A DNA stretch of 64,000 nt from Comamonadaceae bacterium (GCA_947456305.1 CANGPN010000002.1:62001-126000); one strand, 5' to 3'; numbered from the stretch's first letter, positions 28,587 to 38,185 are shown. Translations and numbers: made by a program. The notes: generated by a model not told the origin, from the letters alone.

Positions 28587-30327
28587 GCAACTGTCCCAGT
28601 CTTTGGTTGAGCCAGTGTTCAACACAAGATTGCAAGGCGGTCCGGTTCAGTGGTTTAAGCAGTACGTCGTTCATGCCTGCTGCTACGCAGTCTGCGTGGT
28701 CTTGCGGATGGCTGCTAGCAGTCAATCCGATGATCACCGTCTCACGCATAGGTGCTTGGTCAGCGCGTATGGTGTGCGTGGTTTGCAAGCCGTCCATATC
28801 GGGCATGATCAAGTCCATCAAAATAATATCCACAGGCTTGGCCCGGATGACATCCAGACAAGCTTGGCCGCTGTTGACACTGTAAATGTCGGCGATAGGC
28901 CAGAGTTGCCGGCATAAAAATTCAGCTACTTTCAGATTGACCGGGTTGTCGTCCACCAACAGCAAACGCCAGGGCAGGCTGTTTACGGGCGTCTGCAATT
29001 TACCGTGCTGTTTCGGCAACTGCGTTTCAGGCTCACACGGCACCAAGGGGACGCGGAACCAGAACATAGAGCCTTTGCCGCGTTCGCTTTGCATGCCTAT
29101 ATCGCCGCCGAACAAATCCACCAAGCCTTTGCAAATCGCCAGTCCGAGCCCGGCGCCGCCAAATTGGCGTTGCGTTTCCTGGTCGGCATGCTCAAACCGC
29201 TTGAAGATAAACGACTGCAGTTCTGGATTGATACCGACGCCACTGTCTTTGACTTCAAACAACAGCGAATTGTTGTCGCGCTGAATATGGAGTTGCACCA
29301 GACCGCTGTGGGTGAATTTGAAAGCGTTATCGATCAGATGACACAGCACCTCTTTCAACCGGACCGCATCGGTGATCACGTACTCTGGCAATTGCGGACT
29401 CAAGCGCGCACGGAATTGCACCGGGCTGTCCGCCGGTTGATTGAAATGCTGCACGCATTCATCAAAGGCCGACCGCAAGCGTATGGGCTTTAATTGCAGC
29501 GGCATGCGTCCGGCTTGTATTTGCGAAAAATCCAGAATTTGATTGATGAGTGTCAACAGGCGTTCGGTCGAGTCCCTGACCAACTCCACAGTGCTCAAGC
29601 CTGCCGGGTCGCCGATGAGCTCGTTGCGAATCACATCGTTAAAGCCCAAAATAGCATTCATGGGCGTTCTCAACTCATGCCCCACAGAGGCCAGAAACTG
29701 GTCTTTATAAGACTCGGCATTCAGCAGTGCTTCGCGGGCCTCGCTCAATTGCCGGTTGCGTTCATTGACTTCTTCCAACTGATTCAGATAGATACGCTGG
29801 TAAATCAACAAACCGCCCAGCAGGCTGAATGCAGTGAATGCGTAATTGCCCAGCGCCCAAAACAAGTGCGGCTGGCTGTATACATAGCTGACCGGCAGCC
29901 AGCCGGTTTCGGTCAAGGGAATGAATGCCAGCACTGACAGCATGACCAGACAGATCCAGAGTAACGAGTCTCGCCAGCCCAGTAAAAAAACCGCAGGGAC
30001 AGGCAGCACCATCAGCCAGATCATGGTGGTTGAAAACAGTCCGCCGGAAATCCCTACGGCATACAAAATCAGAGTGGCGGATTGAAGCAGCAGCAAATGG
30101 GTGCACCGGCGCAACGGCCATTTCAGGCCCCAAAAGGCAAAGCCTGTGAGCAAGGTGCCAAGTATGGCCAACCAAAAAGCGAGATCAAATGCAAACGGCC
30201 CGGTCAGCAGCAAGAAAATCAACTGGTTGATTAGCGTGGCGGCAAAAAAAATGCCAAAGCCCCAGCTTTGCTGACCTTTGGCTTGGGTCGGCAAGTGTTT
30301 GTAAAGTGATTGAAGCCAATCGACCAT
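28579..30327 (-). CDS. Hybrid sensor histidine kinase/response regulator (first of a paralogous pair)
   Basis: A 582-residue membrane kinase. Hydrophobic helices span about residues 22-178, and the phospho-acceptor is His217 in GHELRTPMN. The ATPase domain has N-box LIDNAFKFT, G1 DSGVGINP and G2 GGAGLGLAI. A C-terminal receiver has the acceptor Asp in ILMDLIMPDMDG and the Lys in LLKPLN. There is no HPt domain, so the phosphate must go elsewhere or be hydrolysed. It starts 23 bases after the glutathione peroxidase gene on the same strand, so the two may share a transcript. The pair looks like a tandem duplication. Confidence 0.9.
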   Translation of the reverse strand: MVDWLQSLYKHLPTQAKGQQSWGFGIFFAATLINQLIFLLLTGPFAFDLAFWLAILGTLLTGFAFWGLKWPLRRCTHLLLLQSATLILYAVGISGGLFSTTMIWLMVLPVPAVFLLGWRDSLLWICLVMLSVLAFIPLTETGWLPVSYVYSQPHLFWALGNYAFTAFSLLGGLLIYQRIYLNQLEEVNERNRQLSEAREALLNAESYKDQFLASVGHELRTPMNAILGFNDVIRNELIGDPAGLSTVELVRDSTERLLTLINQILDFSQIQAGRMPLQLKPIRLRSAFDECVQHFNQPADSPVQFRARLSPQLPEYVITDAVRLKEVLCHLIDNAFKFTHSGLVQLHIQRDNNSLLFEVKDSGVGINPELQSFIFKRFEHADQETQRQFGGAGLGLAICKGLVDLFGGDIGMQSERGKGSMFWFRVPLVPCEPETQLPKQHGKLQTPVNSLPWRLLLVDDNPVNLKVAEFLCRQLWPIADIYSVNSGQACLDVIRAKPVDIILMDLIMPDMDGLQTTHTIRADQAPMRETVIIGLTASSHPQDHADCVAAGMNDVLLKPLNRTALQSCVEHWLNQRLGQLHG

Positions 30328-30350
30328 GAGAATGACTGTCAGTGGCAGAT

Positions 30351-30845
30351 TTAGGCGGAATGCAGTGCTTTTTCGATGTCAGCTGCCAGCGTGGATGGTT
30401 TGTCGATGCTGGCGTAACGTTTGATTACCTGTCCGTCCCGTCCGACCAGAAACTTGGTGAAATTCCATTTGATGCCTTGGCTGCCCAGCAGTCCCGGCGC
30501 TTGTTGCTTAAGCCATTGAAACAGCGGGTGTGCGCTGTTGCCGTTGACTTCAATCTTCTCCATCATGGCAAAGCTCACGCCATAATTTTTTTGGCAGAAC
30601 GCGCCTATTTCAGCATTGCTGCCCGGGTCTTGTGCGCCGAACTGGTTGCACGGAAAGCCCAGTACCACCAAGCCTTTGTCGGCATACGTTTGATGCAATT
30701 GTTCCAGTCCGGCGAACTGCGGCGTGAAGCCGCAGGCGCTGGCGGTGTTGACGATCAACAGCACTTTGCCCCGATGATGGGATAAAGACAGCGTATGTCC
30801 GTCCAGACCGACAGCTTGAAAATCGTAAATAGAGGAGGCGTTCAT
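30351..30845 (-). CDS. Glutathione peroxidase (Cys type, BtuE family)
   Basis: A 164-residue thioredoxin-fold peroxidase. The catalytic residue is Cys38 in NTASACGFTPQF, with FPCNQFG at about 64-70 (Gln in the catalytic site) and the WNFTKFLV segment near 127-134. It reduces hydrogen peroxide or lipid hydroperoxides with thiol reductants. The start ATG overlaps the stop of the EamA gene (TGATG), so translation is probably coupled. A longer open frame in this register extends upstream but reads antisense-like sequence and is not supported. Confidence 0.92.
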   Translation of the reverse strand: MNASSIYDFQAVGLDGHTLSLSHHRGKVLLIVNTASACGFTPQFAGLEQLHQTYADKGLVVLGFPCNQFGAQDPGSNAEIGAFCQKNYGVSFAMMEKIEVNGNSAHPLFQWLKQQAPGLLGSQGIKWNFTKFLVGRDGQVIKRYASIDKPSTLAADIEKALHSA

Positions 30846-31723
30846 CAGGGTTCCTTGGAATGATGTTGAATTGTCGCCAGTATGGCGGCAAACACAATCA
30901 TTAATCCACCCAGCCATTGACGCGCCGATAGTTCGGAAGCGCCCATGTATACAGAGGAGGCCGAGGCAAAAATGATCTCTGACAGCATGATCAAAGCAGT
31001 TGTATTTGCCGGTAATCGGGCTGCGCCGTATTGCAGGCTGAGGTTGGATAAAAGCAAACACAGCGCAAGTCCAAGTACCAGCGGCCACCAACTGGTGTCG
31101 GCGGGCAGGCTCACCAAGCCAAAAGGGACCAAGACCGCAGCCGCAGCCGCCGTGATGCACATGCCGCCGCCGAACATGGCGCCCATACGGTCGACCTCCG
31201 GCAAAAAAGCCAGTTTGCGCAACATGGCGTTGTTCAAAGCAAAACTGGCGCCGCCCAGCAATGCCAGGTAATCCAAGCTGCTGCTGGGCAAGGGCCAAGG
31301 TGTTTGCGGTGTTTTTAAAATCAATGACACACCAATCAGGGCCAGCGACAAGCCGGCCAATGCCATGCGATCGGGTTTTTCATTCAGCAGCCACCATGCG
31401 AATACCACCGACCAGGCCGGCATGGTGTAAAAAAGCAGCACCACGCGTACCACATCACCTTGCGTGATGGCCCAATTGAAACCGAAATTGGTTAAGCCCG
31501 AGCCCACGAACAACCACCAGAGTTGAGGATGCTCACGCAGGCTTTTCAGCCACTGCGGGCGCATGAGGCTGATGATAAAAAACGACAAGCTGTACATCAG
31601 TGCGGTCGCCCACAAGGGATGCAGCCCGAGAGATTGCATTTCTCGAAACGGCCACCAGCTCAGTCCGAAGATCAGCGCATTGGCCAGCAAGGCCAATACC
31701 GGCCCAAGCAAGCTGACGGACAC
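30845..31723 (-). CDS. EamA-family (DMT) transporter
   Basis: A 292-residue inner-membrane protein with about ten hydrophobic helices in two repeated five-helix halves, the EamA arrangement. It starts MSVSLLGPVLALLANALIF. Members export amino acids or other metabolites, but the substrate cannot be told from the sequence. It begins 3 bases after lplT and overlaps the glutathione peroxidase start by one base, forming a tight minus-strand operon. Confidence 0.88.
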   Translation of the reverse strand: MSVSLLGPVLALLANALIFGLSWWPFREMQSLGLHPLWATALMYSLSFFIISLMRPQWLKSLREHPQLWWLFVGSGLTNFGFNWAITQGDVVRVVLLFYTMPAWSVVFAWWLLNEKPDRMALAGLSLALIGVSLILKTPQTPWPLPSSSLDYLALLGGASFALNNAMLRKLAFLPEVDRMGAMFGGGMCITAAAAAVLVPFGLVSLPADTSWWPLVLGLALCLLLSNLSLQYGAARLPANTTALIMLSEIIFASASSVYMGASELSARQWLGGLMIVFAAILATIQHHSKEP

Positions 31724-31726
31724 GGT

Positions 31727-33031
31727 TCAGTGTCCCTGGTCTTGGCGGGCGATATCCATCAGGCGCTCGACCTCATCGCGGTGTTGCACGCAGTTGCCAG
31801 CGTGCCAGCGCTGTATCAGCCACATATTGCCGGCCACAAACAGTCCAAAGCCCACAATGGCCGCAAACGCACTCAAGCCCAGACCTGTGGCCAGCGAATA
31901 CACGCCGCCTAGCGCCAGTATGCAGGCCTGCTCGTTGAAATTTTGTACAGCGATAGAGCGGCCCGCACCCATCAGGTTGTGGCCCCGGTGCTGCAGCAAA
32001 GCGTTCATAGGCACCACCAGAAAACCGCCCAAGCCGCCCAGCAGAATGAAGAACGGCGCGGCAATCCACACGTTGTTGATGAAATTCATCACCAGAATTA
32101 ACAAGCCCATGGCTATGCCTAGTACCATGACGCGCGGTGCATCAATCAGCTTCATGCGCAATGATGCAATGACCGCACCGGCGGCGGTGCCGATGGCGAC
32201 CACTCCGACCAGGGATGACGCCTGGGTTGTCGAGTAGCCCAAAGCCACCGAACTCCAGGCCAGTACGATGTAGCGCAGGTTGCCGCTGGCGCCCCAAAAT
32301 AAAGTGGTGGTGGCCAGTGAAATCTGGCCCAGTTTGTCGGTCCACAAGAGTTTGTTGCAGCGCCAGAAGTCGGGCGCCAACGCCAACAGGTTGTAAGCCA
32401 GGCTGTGTTCAGTTTGGCTGCGTAGTGGCACCAAAGTCACGCCGGTTTCTGGGATGCGTGTATTGAACCAGGCGGCCAGCATATACAAAAACACAATCAC
32501 GCTGATGGCGGCTTCGGGCGGCGTGTCTATGCTGGTGTCGATCAACGGAAAGTCAATACTGAGCAGTGCGCCGGAGATATGCGGCCCCACCAGTTGCCCG
32601 CCGATCAACACCCCCAGAATAATAGAACTGATGGTCAGGCCTTCGATCCAGCCATTGGCTTTGACCAGCAGCGAAGCTGGCAGCAATTCGGTGAGGATGC
32701 CGTATTTGGCCGGTGAATAAGCCGCTGCGCCCAAACCCACGATGGCGTAGGACAGCAAGGGGTGAGAGCCGAACAGCATCATCAGGCAGCCCAGCACTTT
32801 GATGCCGTTGCTTAAGAACATGACCTGACCCTTGGGCCTTGAGTCGGCAAAGGCGCCGACAAAAGGCGCCAGCACCACGTAGAACAAAGCGAACATGGGC
32901 ACCAGTGCGGCGCGCTGCCATTCGGCGCCGCCGGAAGCCGTGATCATTTCAACCGCGGCAACGAACAAGGCGTTGTCAGCCAGAGAGCTGAAAAACTGCG
33001 CCGCCATGATGGTGTAAAAACCGCGCTTCAT
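31727..33031 (-). CDS. lplT: Lysophospholipid transporter LplT (MFS)
   Basis: A 434-residue major facilitator protein with 12 predicted helices. The N-terminal AAQFFSSLADNALFVAA, the loop GAFADSRPKGQVMFLSN and the AYSPAKYGILTELLP segment are typical of LplT, which flips lysophospholipids into the cytoplasm. In enterobacteria lplT is followed by the acyltransferase aas; here eamA and gpx follow. It is divergent from alr with 131 bases between starts. Confidence 0.9.
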   Translation of the reverse strand: MKRGFYTIMAAQFFSSLADNALFVAAVEMITASGGAEWQRAALVPMFALFYVVLAPFVGAFADSRPKGQVMFLSNGIKVLGCLMMLFGSHPLLSYAIVGLGAAAYSPAKYGILTELLPASLLVKANGWIEGLTISSIILGVLIGGQLVGPHISGALLSIDFPLIDTSIDTPPEAAISVIVFLYMLAAWFNTRIPETGVTLVPLRSQTEHSLAYNLLALAPDFWRCNKLLWTDKLGQISLATTTLFWGASGNLRYIVLAWSSVALGYSTTQASSLVGVVAIGTAAGAVIASLRMKLIDAPRVMVLGIAMGLLILVMNFINNVWIAAPFFILLGGLGGFLVVPMNALLQHRGHNLMGAGRSIAVQNFNEQACILALGGVYSLATGLGLSAFAAIVGFGLFVAGNMWLIQRWHAGNCVQHRDEVERLMDIARQDQGH

Positions 33032-33162
33032 ACCAGAGAAGGCCCGGCAGTCAAGCAGTGGGGGTGAGACATAAAGGAGTCAATATTCAAGATACAGGCC
33101 TTGTAGCCTGTCGGTTATATCACGCCGATTCAGGCTGCCTGCGCCCTGCGACAATCCCCGTC

Positions 33163-34257
33163 ATGCCACGTCCTTTACAAGCGGTTATTCATACACAAGC
33201 TTTGCGCCATAACCTGGGGCGTTTGCGCCAGTCCGCCCCGCAAACCCGGGTCTGGGCGGTGGTCAAAGCCAATGCTTACGGCCATGGGTTAGCGCAGGTA
33301 TTTGACGGTTTGCGCGGCGCTGACGGTTTTGCGTTACTGGATTTGAACGAGGCGCAAACCTTGCGTGATCTGGGTTGGCGCGGCCCGGTTTTGTTGCTTG
33401 AAGGTGTGTTCGAGCAACGCGATCTGGAGCTGTGCTCGCGTCTGGACTTGTGGCATGTGGTGCACCATGAAGCGCAAATCGACATGCTGAGCAAACACAA
33501 AACCCAGGTACCGCAGCGCGTGTTTTTAAAAATGAACTCCGGTATGAATCGCTTGGGCTTCACGCCACAGGCGTTTCGCTCTGCCTGGGTGCGGCTCAAC
33601 GCTTTGCCGCAAGTCGATGAAATTTCGCTAATGACACATTTCGCCCGCGCGGATGACGCGCACGGTGTGGAGGATCAGCTGAGCGTTTTTGCGCAGCACA
33701 GCAATGATTTCCCCGGTGAACGCAGCCTGGCCAACAGCGCGGCGGTGTTGCGGCATGGCGCGCGTGAAGACGTGACTGCCGACTGGGTGCGCACCGGTAT
33801 CGCCATGTACGGCAGTTCGCCTGACCATGGGTTGCATGATGCCGCTCATTGGGATTTACGCCCTGCCATGAGTTTGCGCAGCCGGCTGGTCGGAATGCAG
33901 CCACTCAAGGCGGGCGACAGCGTGGGTTACGGCGGCACGTTCACCGCAACGCAGGATATGACGGTGGGCATCGTCGCCTGCGGTTATGCCGACGGTTATC
34001 CGCGCCACGCGCCTACTGGCTCGCCGGTGTTAGTCAACGGTGTGCGTACCCGCACGCTGGGGCGGGTGAGCATGGATATGTTGTGTGTGGATTTGTCCGG
34101 GTTGCCTTCGGTGGTGATAGGTGACGAAGTGACTTTGTGGGGCTGCGCTTCCAGTGGTGAACTTCTGTGTATCGATGAAGTCGCGGCGGCGGCGGGGACT
34201 GTGGGATATGAACTCATGTGCGCGCTAGCGGCCAGGGTTGCAGTCACTGCGGATTGA
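33163..34257 (+). CDS. alr: Alanine racemase
   Basis: A 364-residue PLP enzyme making D-alanine for peptidoglycan. The PLP lysine is K35 in WAVVKANAYGHG, the RTGIAMYG segment carries the opposite catalytic Tyr region near 213-220, and GRVSMDMLCVDL near 295-306 is the C-terminal signature. I chose ATG 33163; the longer frame adds 35 residues that do not fit the family. It ends directly before the structured repeat at 34258. Confidence 0.95.
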   Translation: MPRPLQAVIHTQALRHNLGRLRQSAPQTRVWAVVKANAYGHGLAQVFDGLRGADGFALLDLNEAQTLRDLGWRGPVLLLEGVFEQRDLELCSRLDLWHVVHHEAQIDMLSKHKTQVPQRVFLKMNSGMNRLGFTPQAFRSAWVRLNALPQVDEISLMTHFARADDAHGVEDQLSVFAQHSNDFPGERSLANSAAVLRHGAREDVTADWVRTGIAMYGSSPDHGLHDAAHWDLRPAMSLRSRLVGMQPLKAGDSVGYGGTFTATQDMTVGIVACGYADGYPRHAPTGSPVLVNGVRTRTLGRVSMDMLCVDLSGLPSVVIGDEVTLWGCASSGELLCIDEVAAAAGTVGYELMCALAARVAVTAD

Positions 34258-34449
34258 AGACGCGGTTTAGGCCGACCCTTCCGTAGGGATTGGCATTCCT
34301 GCGGTTCTTTAAAGACACGCTTTGGCCGAACCATCCGGTGCGATTTTTTTCTGCGCTGTCGCTGGAAAAAAACGCCCCCTCCGATTCGGCCTGAAGTGAT
34401 ATTTGAGGTTTGCCTGGTGTTTCTTTTGCCGTGACTGGTTGATATGTCT
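34258..34449 (-). repeat. Structured repeat, part A, copy 2, with linker to part B
   Basis: The strongly matched part is 34311-34399, with 87 of 89 bases identical to 6556-6644 on the opposite strand by eye. The nested hairpin is preserved; the two differences are in its loop and outside it. The 34258-34310 end corresponds more weakly to 6645-6690. Between parts A and B (34400-34449) is a linker that aligns with the sequence after the insert in copy 1, so this copy looks like the uninterrupted form. Confidence 0.85.
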
Positions 34450-34564
34450 AACCGCAGAAATGCTGTCGGGGAAATACGTCGAGTGGACAAACGACATGGC
34501 GGGCGGGCCGACGCGAAAGTCATGGCTTTGCCATGGAGAGCGGTGACCGTCCCGTCATGGCGTG
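34450..34564 (+). repeat. Structured repeat, part B, copy 2
   Basis: 115 bases matching 5335-5449 on the opposite strand, including the CATGGC-AAA-GCCATG hairpin. Here it is joined to part A through about 50 bases. The remaining 34565-34679 shows no gene. Confidence 0.85.
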
Positions 34565-34679
34565 AGTACTTTGCTTAAGGGCGTCGCCGCATGTCGCAAG
34601 GTAAATCAAATCAATTCAAACGAATGAACAGACTTACCTCGCAAACAGGACGGGTCAATTGAAAGATGGAATTTGCTGG

Positions 34680-35177
34680 TTACTTACCCAAAGTAGCAAA
34701 TCCAGATGTCGTACCGTCTGGCCAAACGGTCACAGTCACGGCAGTCAGCGAATGCGTACCACTGGCACCTGCATATTTACCTGTACCACCAGTCCAGGTG
34801 TAGGAGCCAGTGCTCGGGCAGCCAGGACCGGCACAGCCAGAAGACGACACCTTCCATGTCAAATAAACTTTATCGCCACCTGCATCGCTGTAAATGCAAG
34901 TCCCACCGGCGTCACTTACTTTTCTACCAAAATCAAAAGCATAGTAGCCTGGACATTTGACGCTGGCTTTGTTCAACACACTGCCTTCACCTTTGTCGTT
35001 AAACAAAGTGCCGCTGAATTCACCCACCCAGTAGTATTGACCTTTGTCCAGTTCATAGGTTTTACCAACGCCCATCCATCCATACTGCCCGGTCAGATTG
35101 ATGTCAGATGCATAACTTGTTCCGGAAATCAGAAAACCTGCAATCAGCGTCGTCATCAATTGATATAGCTTTTTCAT
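34680..35177 (-). CDS. Small secreted protein of unknown function
   Basis: A 165-residue protein with a clear signal peptide (KKLYQLMTTLIAGFLISG, cleavage likely after SYA). The mature part has four cysteines (in KCPGYY, GTCIYS and SGCAGPGC) that may form two disulfides, and a GGTGKYAGASGTH segment near the end that recalls small beta-barrel proteins of the allene oxide cyclase-like kind. I do not recognise a family with confidence. The ATG at 35177 follows GGTAATGAG. The gene is AT-rich upstream and lies between the structured repeat and a dispersed palindrome, so it may be acquired. Confidence 0.72.
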   Translation of the reverse strand: MKKLYQLMTTLIAGFLISGTSYASDINLTGQYGWMGVGKTYELDKGQYYWVGEFSGTLFNDKGEGSVLNKASVKCPGYYAFDFGRKVSDAGGTCIYSDAGGDKVYLTWKVSSSGCAGPGCPSTGSYTWTGGTGKYAGASGTHSLTAVTVTVWPDGTTSGFATLGK

Positions 35178-35311
35178 CTCATTACCTTTTTTGAAAAAGA
35201 GCAAAATAGCTCTGATTCAAGTTTAGTAATACGTAAAAATAAGTCGTGTATAAATTATTAAAAGTTATTAAATATTATTAAATTAGTTAAATAATCTAAG
35301 CATGGTCTGAA

Positions 35312-35335
35312 TAATTGGAACCTGACCCCAATTAA
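35312..35335 (-). repeat. Complete copy of the dispersed palindrome, 3 bases after a stop codon
   Basis: TAATTGGAACCTGACC followed by CCAATTAA, the reverse complement of the unit at 11866-11890. The stop codon of the nitronate monooxygenase-like gene is at 35339-35341, so the element lies immediately at that gene's 3' end. Confidence 0.85.
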
Positions 35336-35338
35336 GAA

Positions 35339-36331
35339 TTAACCGATCAACGCTTCAGCCTGTTGGGTAATCCGCGCAATCAACACAGCAGCCGACGGCG
35401 CATCCCTCAGCAAACCCACCGCCTCGCCCACCGTCACATGGGCGCGGTCGAAATCTTGCACCGCCACACCCGCCTCATAGTCGGCGCGGGCCGCCTCCGG
35501 CGCTTGACGCAATTCATCCATGCGCAATTCCCATTCCCGGTGCAAACGGTTACGCAGTGCACGAAAGTCAAACTCTGGAGGCCAGTTTTTGCGCCGCAAC
35601 ACATCAAACACCGAAGAGCGCACCGTGTCGTCGCCATGCGCTTGCAAAGCCGCAGCGACCGCCCCGCTGGATGCCAGACTTTCAGCACTCGCCCACAAAC
35701 GCGTGCCCATCAACACACCGTCTGCACCCAACATCAGCGCGGCTGCCAGTCCACGCCCGTCCGCGATGCCCCCGGCCGCCAGCAGCAAGGTGGATGGTGA
35801 TTGCCCCGCTAAGGCATCAGCCAATTCAGGCACTAGACTGAAGGTGGCGCGTCCTTGTAAACCTTGCATGCCGTGGCCGCCAGCTTCAGCACCTTGCGCC
35901 ACGATCACTGCTGCACCTGCTTCTAAACACTGAGGCAATTGCTCAAGCCGTTGTATCTGGCAGATCAAAGGGACGCCGCGTTTGGCAATGCGCGCGGCAT
36001 AAGGGCGAGGGTCGCCAAAGGACAGCATCAGCGCTGCCGGTGTATGTGGCTGGTCCAGCAGCCAGTCCAAGGTACTGGCATCCACATCCATCTTCCAAGT
36101 GATAAAGCCGCAACCTAAGCGTTTAAGCGCAGTCGCTTCACTTGAAAGTAAATGCAATGCCAATGCATGCTGAGTTTGCAACCATGACAGTTCACCGTAA
36201 CCGCCTCCCAATAAACCCAATGCGCCTGCATGGGCACATGCTGATGCGAGTGCGCCGCCTGCTGCCTGCGCCATAGGCGCTAGGGCAATCGGTGTATTTA
36301 AATGAAATGCCGTAGAAAAATGTGATTTCAT
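35339..36331 (-). CDS. Nitronate monooxygenase-like FMN protein
   Basis: A 330-residue TIM-barrel FMN enzyme of the 2-nitropropane dioxygenase/FabK family. Evidence is PIALAPMAQAAGGALA near residues 14-29, the VIVAQGAEAGGHG segment near 136-148 and LLAAGGIADGRGLAAALMLGADGVLMGTR near 180-208 (phosphate-binding glycines). It likely oxidises alkyl nitronates; an enoyl-reductase role is less likely as the protein stands alone. I chose ATG 36331; the longer frame adds 25 residues with no ribosome site. Confidence 0.85.
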   Translation of the reverse strand: MKSHFSTAFHLNTPIALAPMAQAAGGALASACAHAGALGLLGGGYGELSWLQTQHALALHLLSSEATALKRLGCGFITWKMDVDASTLDWLLDQPHTPAALMLSFGDPRPYAARIAKRGVPLICQIQRLEQLPQCLEAGAAVIVAQGAEAGGHGMQGLQGRATFSLVPELADALAGQSPSTLLLAAGGIADGRGLAAALMLGADGVLMGTRLWASAESLASSGAVAAALQAHGDDTVRSSVFDVLRRKNWPPEFDFRALRNRLHREWELRMDELRQAPEAARADYEAGVAVQDFDRAHVTVGEAVGLLRDAPSAAVLIARITQQAEALIG

Positions 36332-36535
36332 AGACACATTATCAACAATGAGGCTGTCGCAACCTAGACAGATTTGTGTTGTCGCGCGGGAAAACCCATG
36401 CGCCACCCACGTACTTCGGTCCTAAAGTGAGCTTCAGCTGTTGCGGCAGTTGTCCAAGGCAGCATCATCAAGCCCGTTGAACGCAGATTCAATCCAGCGG
36501 GCCATTGTTCATTCCCTTTTCAGGAGAAGGTTTAC

Positions 36536-38167
36536 ATGCGTTTATTGGCTCAACTTCAAATTTCCAAGCTCACCGGCATGCTGGCCTTTGCCTTGCTGGC
36601 TACGGCTGCGCTGGCACAAAACTACGGCAAGCCTCAAGTGGTGGTGCCGCCGTCAAACTTCAAAGGAGTGCACGGCTTGGCGGTTGACAACCAAGGCCGT
36701 TTGCTGGCGGGTAGCGTGGTGGGCATGTCCATCACGCAGGTGGATTTGAAATCCGGCAAGGGAACCATATTGGTTGATGCGCCGCAAGGTCAGGCGGACG
36801 ACATCGCCATCGGGCCCAAAGGTGAAATGGCCTGGACCTCGTTTTTACAAGGCGTGCTGCGTATCCGTGACAACGACAGCGCACCGATACGCGTGATTGC
36901 CAAAGACCTGCCCGGCATCAATTCGCTGGCCTTTGATCAACAAAGCGGCAAGCTGTATGCATCGCAAGTGTTTTTGGGTGATGCCTTGTGGGAAATTGAT
37001 GTGACCGGCGCCGCAGCGCCGCGCTTGATCAAAAAAGGCATGGGCGGTTTGAACGGGTTTGAAGTTGGCAAAGACGGTTGGATCGTCGCCCCACTGTGGT
37101 TCAAGGGGCAGATTGTCAAAGTCAACCCGGCCGACGGCGAGATGAAAATCATCAACAGCGAATTCAAAGTGCCTGCCGCTGCCAACTATGACAGCAAGGG
37201 CAATATCTGGGTGGTGGACACCAAAACCGGCGGCTTGTACAAAGTCAATGCCGCAGACGGTAAACGCACGCTGGTCGCGCAACTGGACACCGGCCTGGAC
37301 AACTTGGCGCTCGATAAAAACGACAACATCTATGTCTCCAACATGGTGGACAACGGCGTACAACTCGTCGATGCAAACACAGGCAAAGCCACGCAAATCA
37401 CCAAAGGCGGCATGTCTGCCCCCGGCGGCATCAAGTTGTCTGAAGACGGTAAAACTTTGTATGTGGCGCACCTGTTTGGTTTGCGAGCGGTCGACACTGC
37501 CAGCGGCAAACTCACTGACATTGCACGCATGCACGGCGACCCCATCGAATACCCGTTTGCTGTCACCTTGTCCAAAGACCACTATGTGATGTCGAGCTGG
37601 TTCACCGGCACGGTGCAATTGCTCAACCGCAAAGACAAGAGCACAAAAGCCATGGCGCATGGCTTGGCCGCGCCCATGGATGCGGTTGAATTGGCCAATG
37701 GCAATGTGTTGGTGCTAGAGCTGGCAGCAGGCGCGTTGACCCAATTGAGCGGCACCGACTTGCATGACAAAAAACAAGTGGTCACTGGCTTGCAAGGGCC
37801 GACCCAAATGATTATTGGCAAAGATGGTGCCGTGTATGTCACTGAACTGTCGGGCCGCTTGCTGCGCATCGACACCGCAGATTGGAGCCAGAAAACCATC
37901 GCCGAAGGACTGGCCGGACCGGAGGGCTTGGCTCAGGCTCCATCGGGCAAATTCATTGTGGCGGAGGCTGTCAAACGTCAGTTGACTGAAGTCGATCCTG
38001 CCAACGGCAACAAGCGTGTGATTGCCTCTGACTTGCCCATAGGCTTTGAAGCCGGTCCCGGTTTGCCGCCGCCTTATCTGACCACGGGTGTGGCTGTGGC
38101 CTCTGACGGCACTGTGTATTTCAGCGCCGACCGTGACAACGGTGTTTACAAAATCAAACCGAATTAA
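36536..38167 (+). CDS. Secreted SMP-30/NHL-type beta-propeller protein
   Basis: A 543-residue protein with a signal peptide (hydrophobic run MLAFALLATAALA, cleavage near residue 27) followed by repeated strands of the form G-x-L-Y-x-V-x-x-x-x-G/N-x-V-x-x-I-D. At least ten such blades or half-blades are visible, for example KGNIWVVDTKTGGLYKVN, NDNIYVSNMVDN and DGAVYVTELSGRLLRID. This suggests two propellers or one large propeller in the periplasm. A lactonase or lyase activity is possible, but no specific catalytic set is identified. A strong terminator follows. Confidence 0.78.
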   Translation: MRLLAQLQISKLTGMLAFALLATAALAQNYGKPQVVVPPSNFKGVHGLAVDNQGRLLAGSVVGMSITQVDLKSGKGTILVDAPQGQADDIAIGPKGEMAWTSFLQGVLRIRDNDSAPIRVIAKDLPGINSLAFDQQSGKLYASQVFLGDALWEIDVTGAAAPRLIKKGMGGLNGFEVGKDGWIVAPLWFKGQIVKVNPADGEMKIINSEFKVPAAANYDSKGNIWVVDTKTGGLYKVNAADGKRTLVAQLDTGLDNLALDKNDNIYVSNMVDNGVQLVDANTGKATQITKGGMSAPGGIKLSEDGKTLYVAHLFGLRAVDTASGKLTDIARMHGDPIEYPFAVTLSKDHYVMSSWFTGTVQLLNRKDKSTKAMAHGLAAPMDAVELANGNVLVLELAAGALTQLSGTDLHDKKQVVTGLQGPTQMIIGKDGAVYVTELSGRLLRIDTADWSQKTIAEGLAGPEGLAQAPSGKFIVAEAVKRQLTEVDPANGNKRVIASDLPIGFEAGPGLPPPYLTTGVAVASDGTVYFSADRDNGVYKIKPN

Positions 38168-38185
38168 GTCATTGGCTGTTTAAAT

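Noticed and set aside
33996-34523. Minus-strand open frame spanning the end of alr and repeat part A
   Set aside because: It is antisense to alr over most of its length and the rest is the repeat; no domain.
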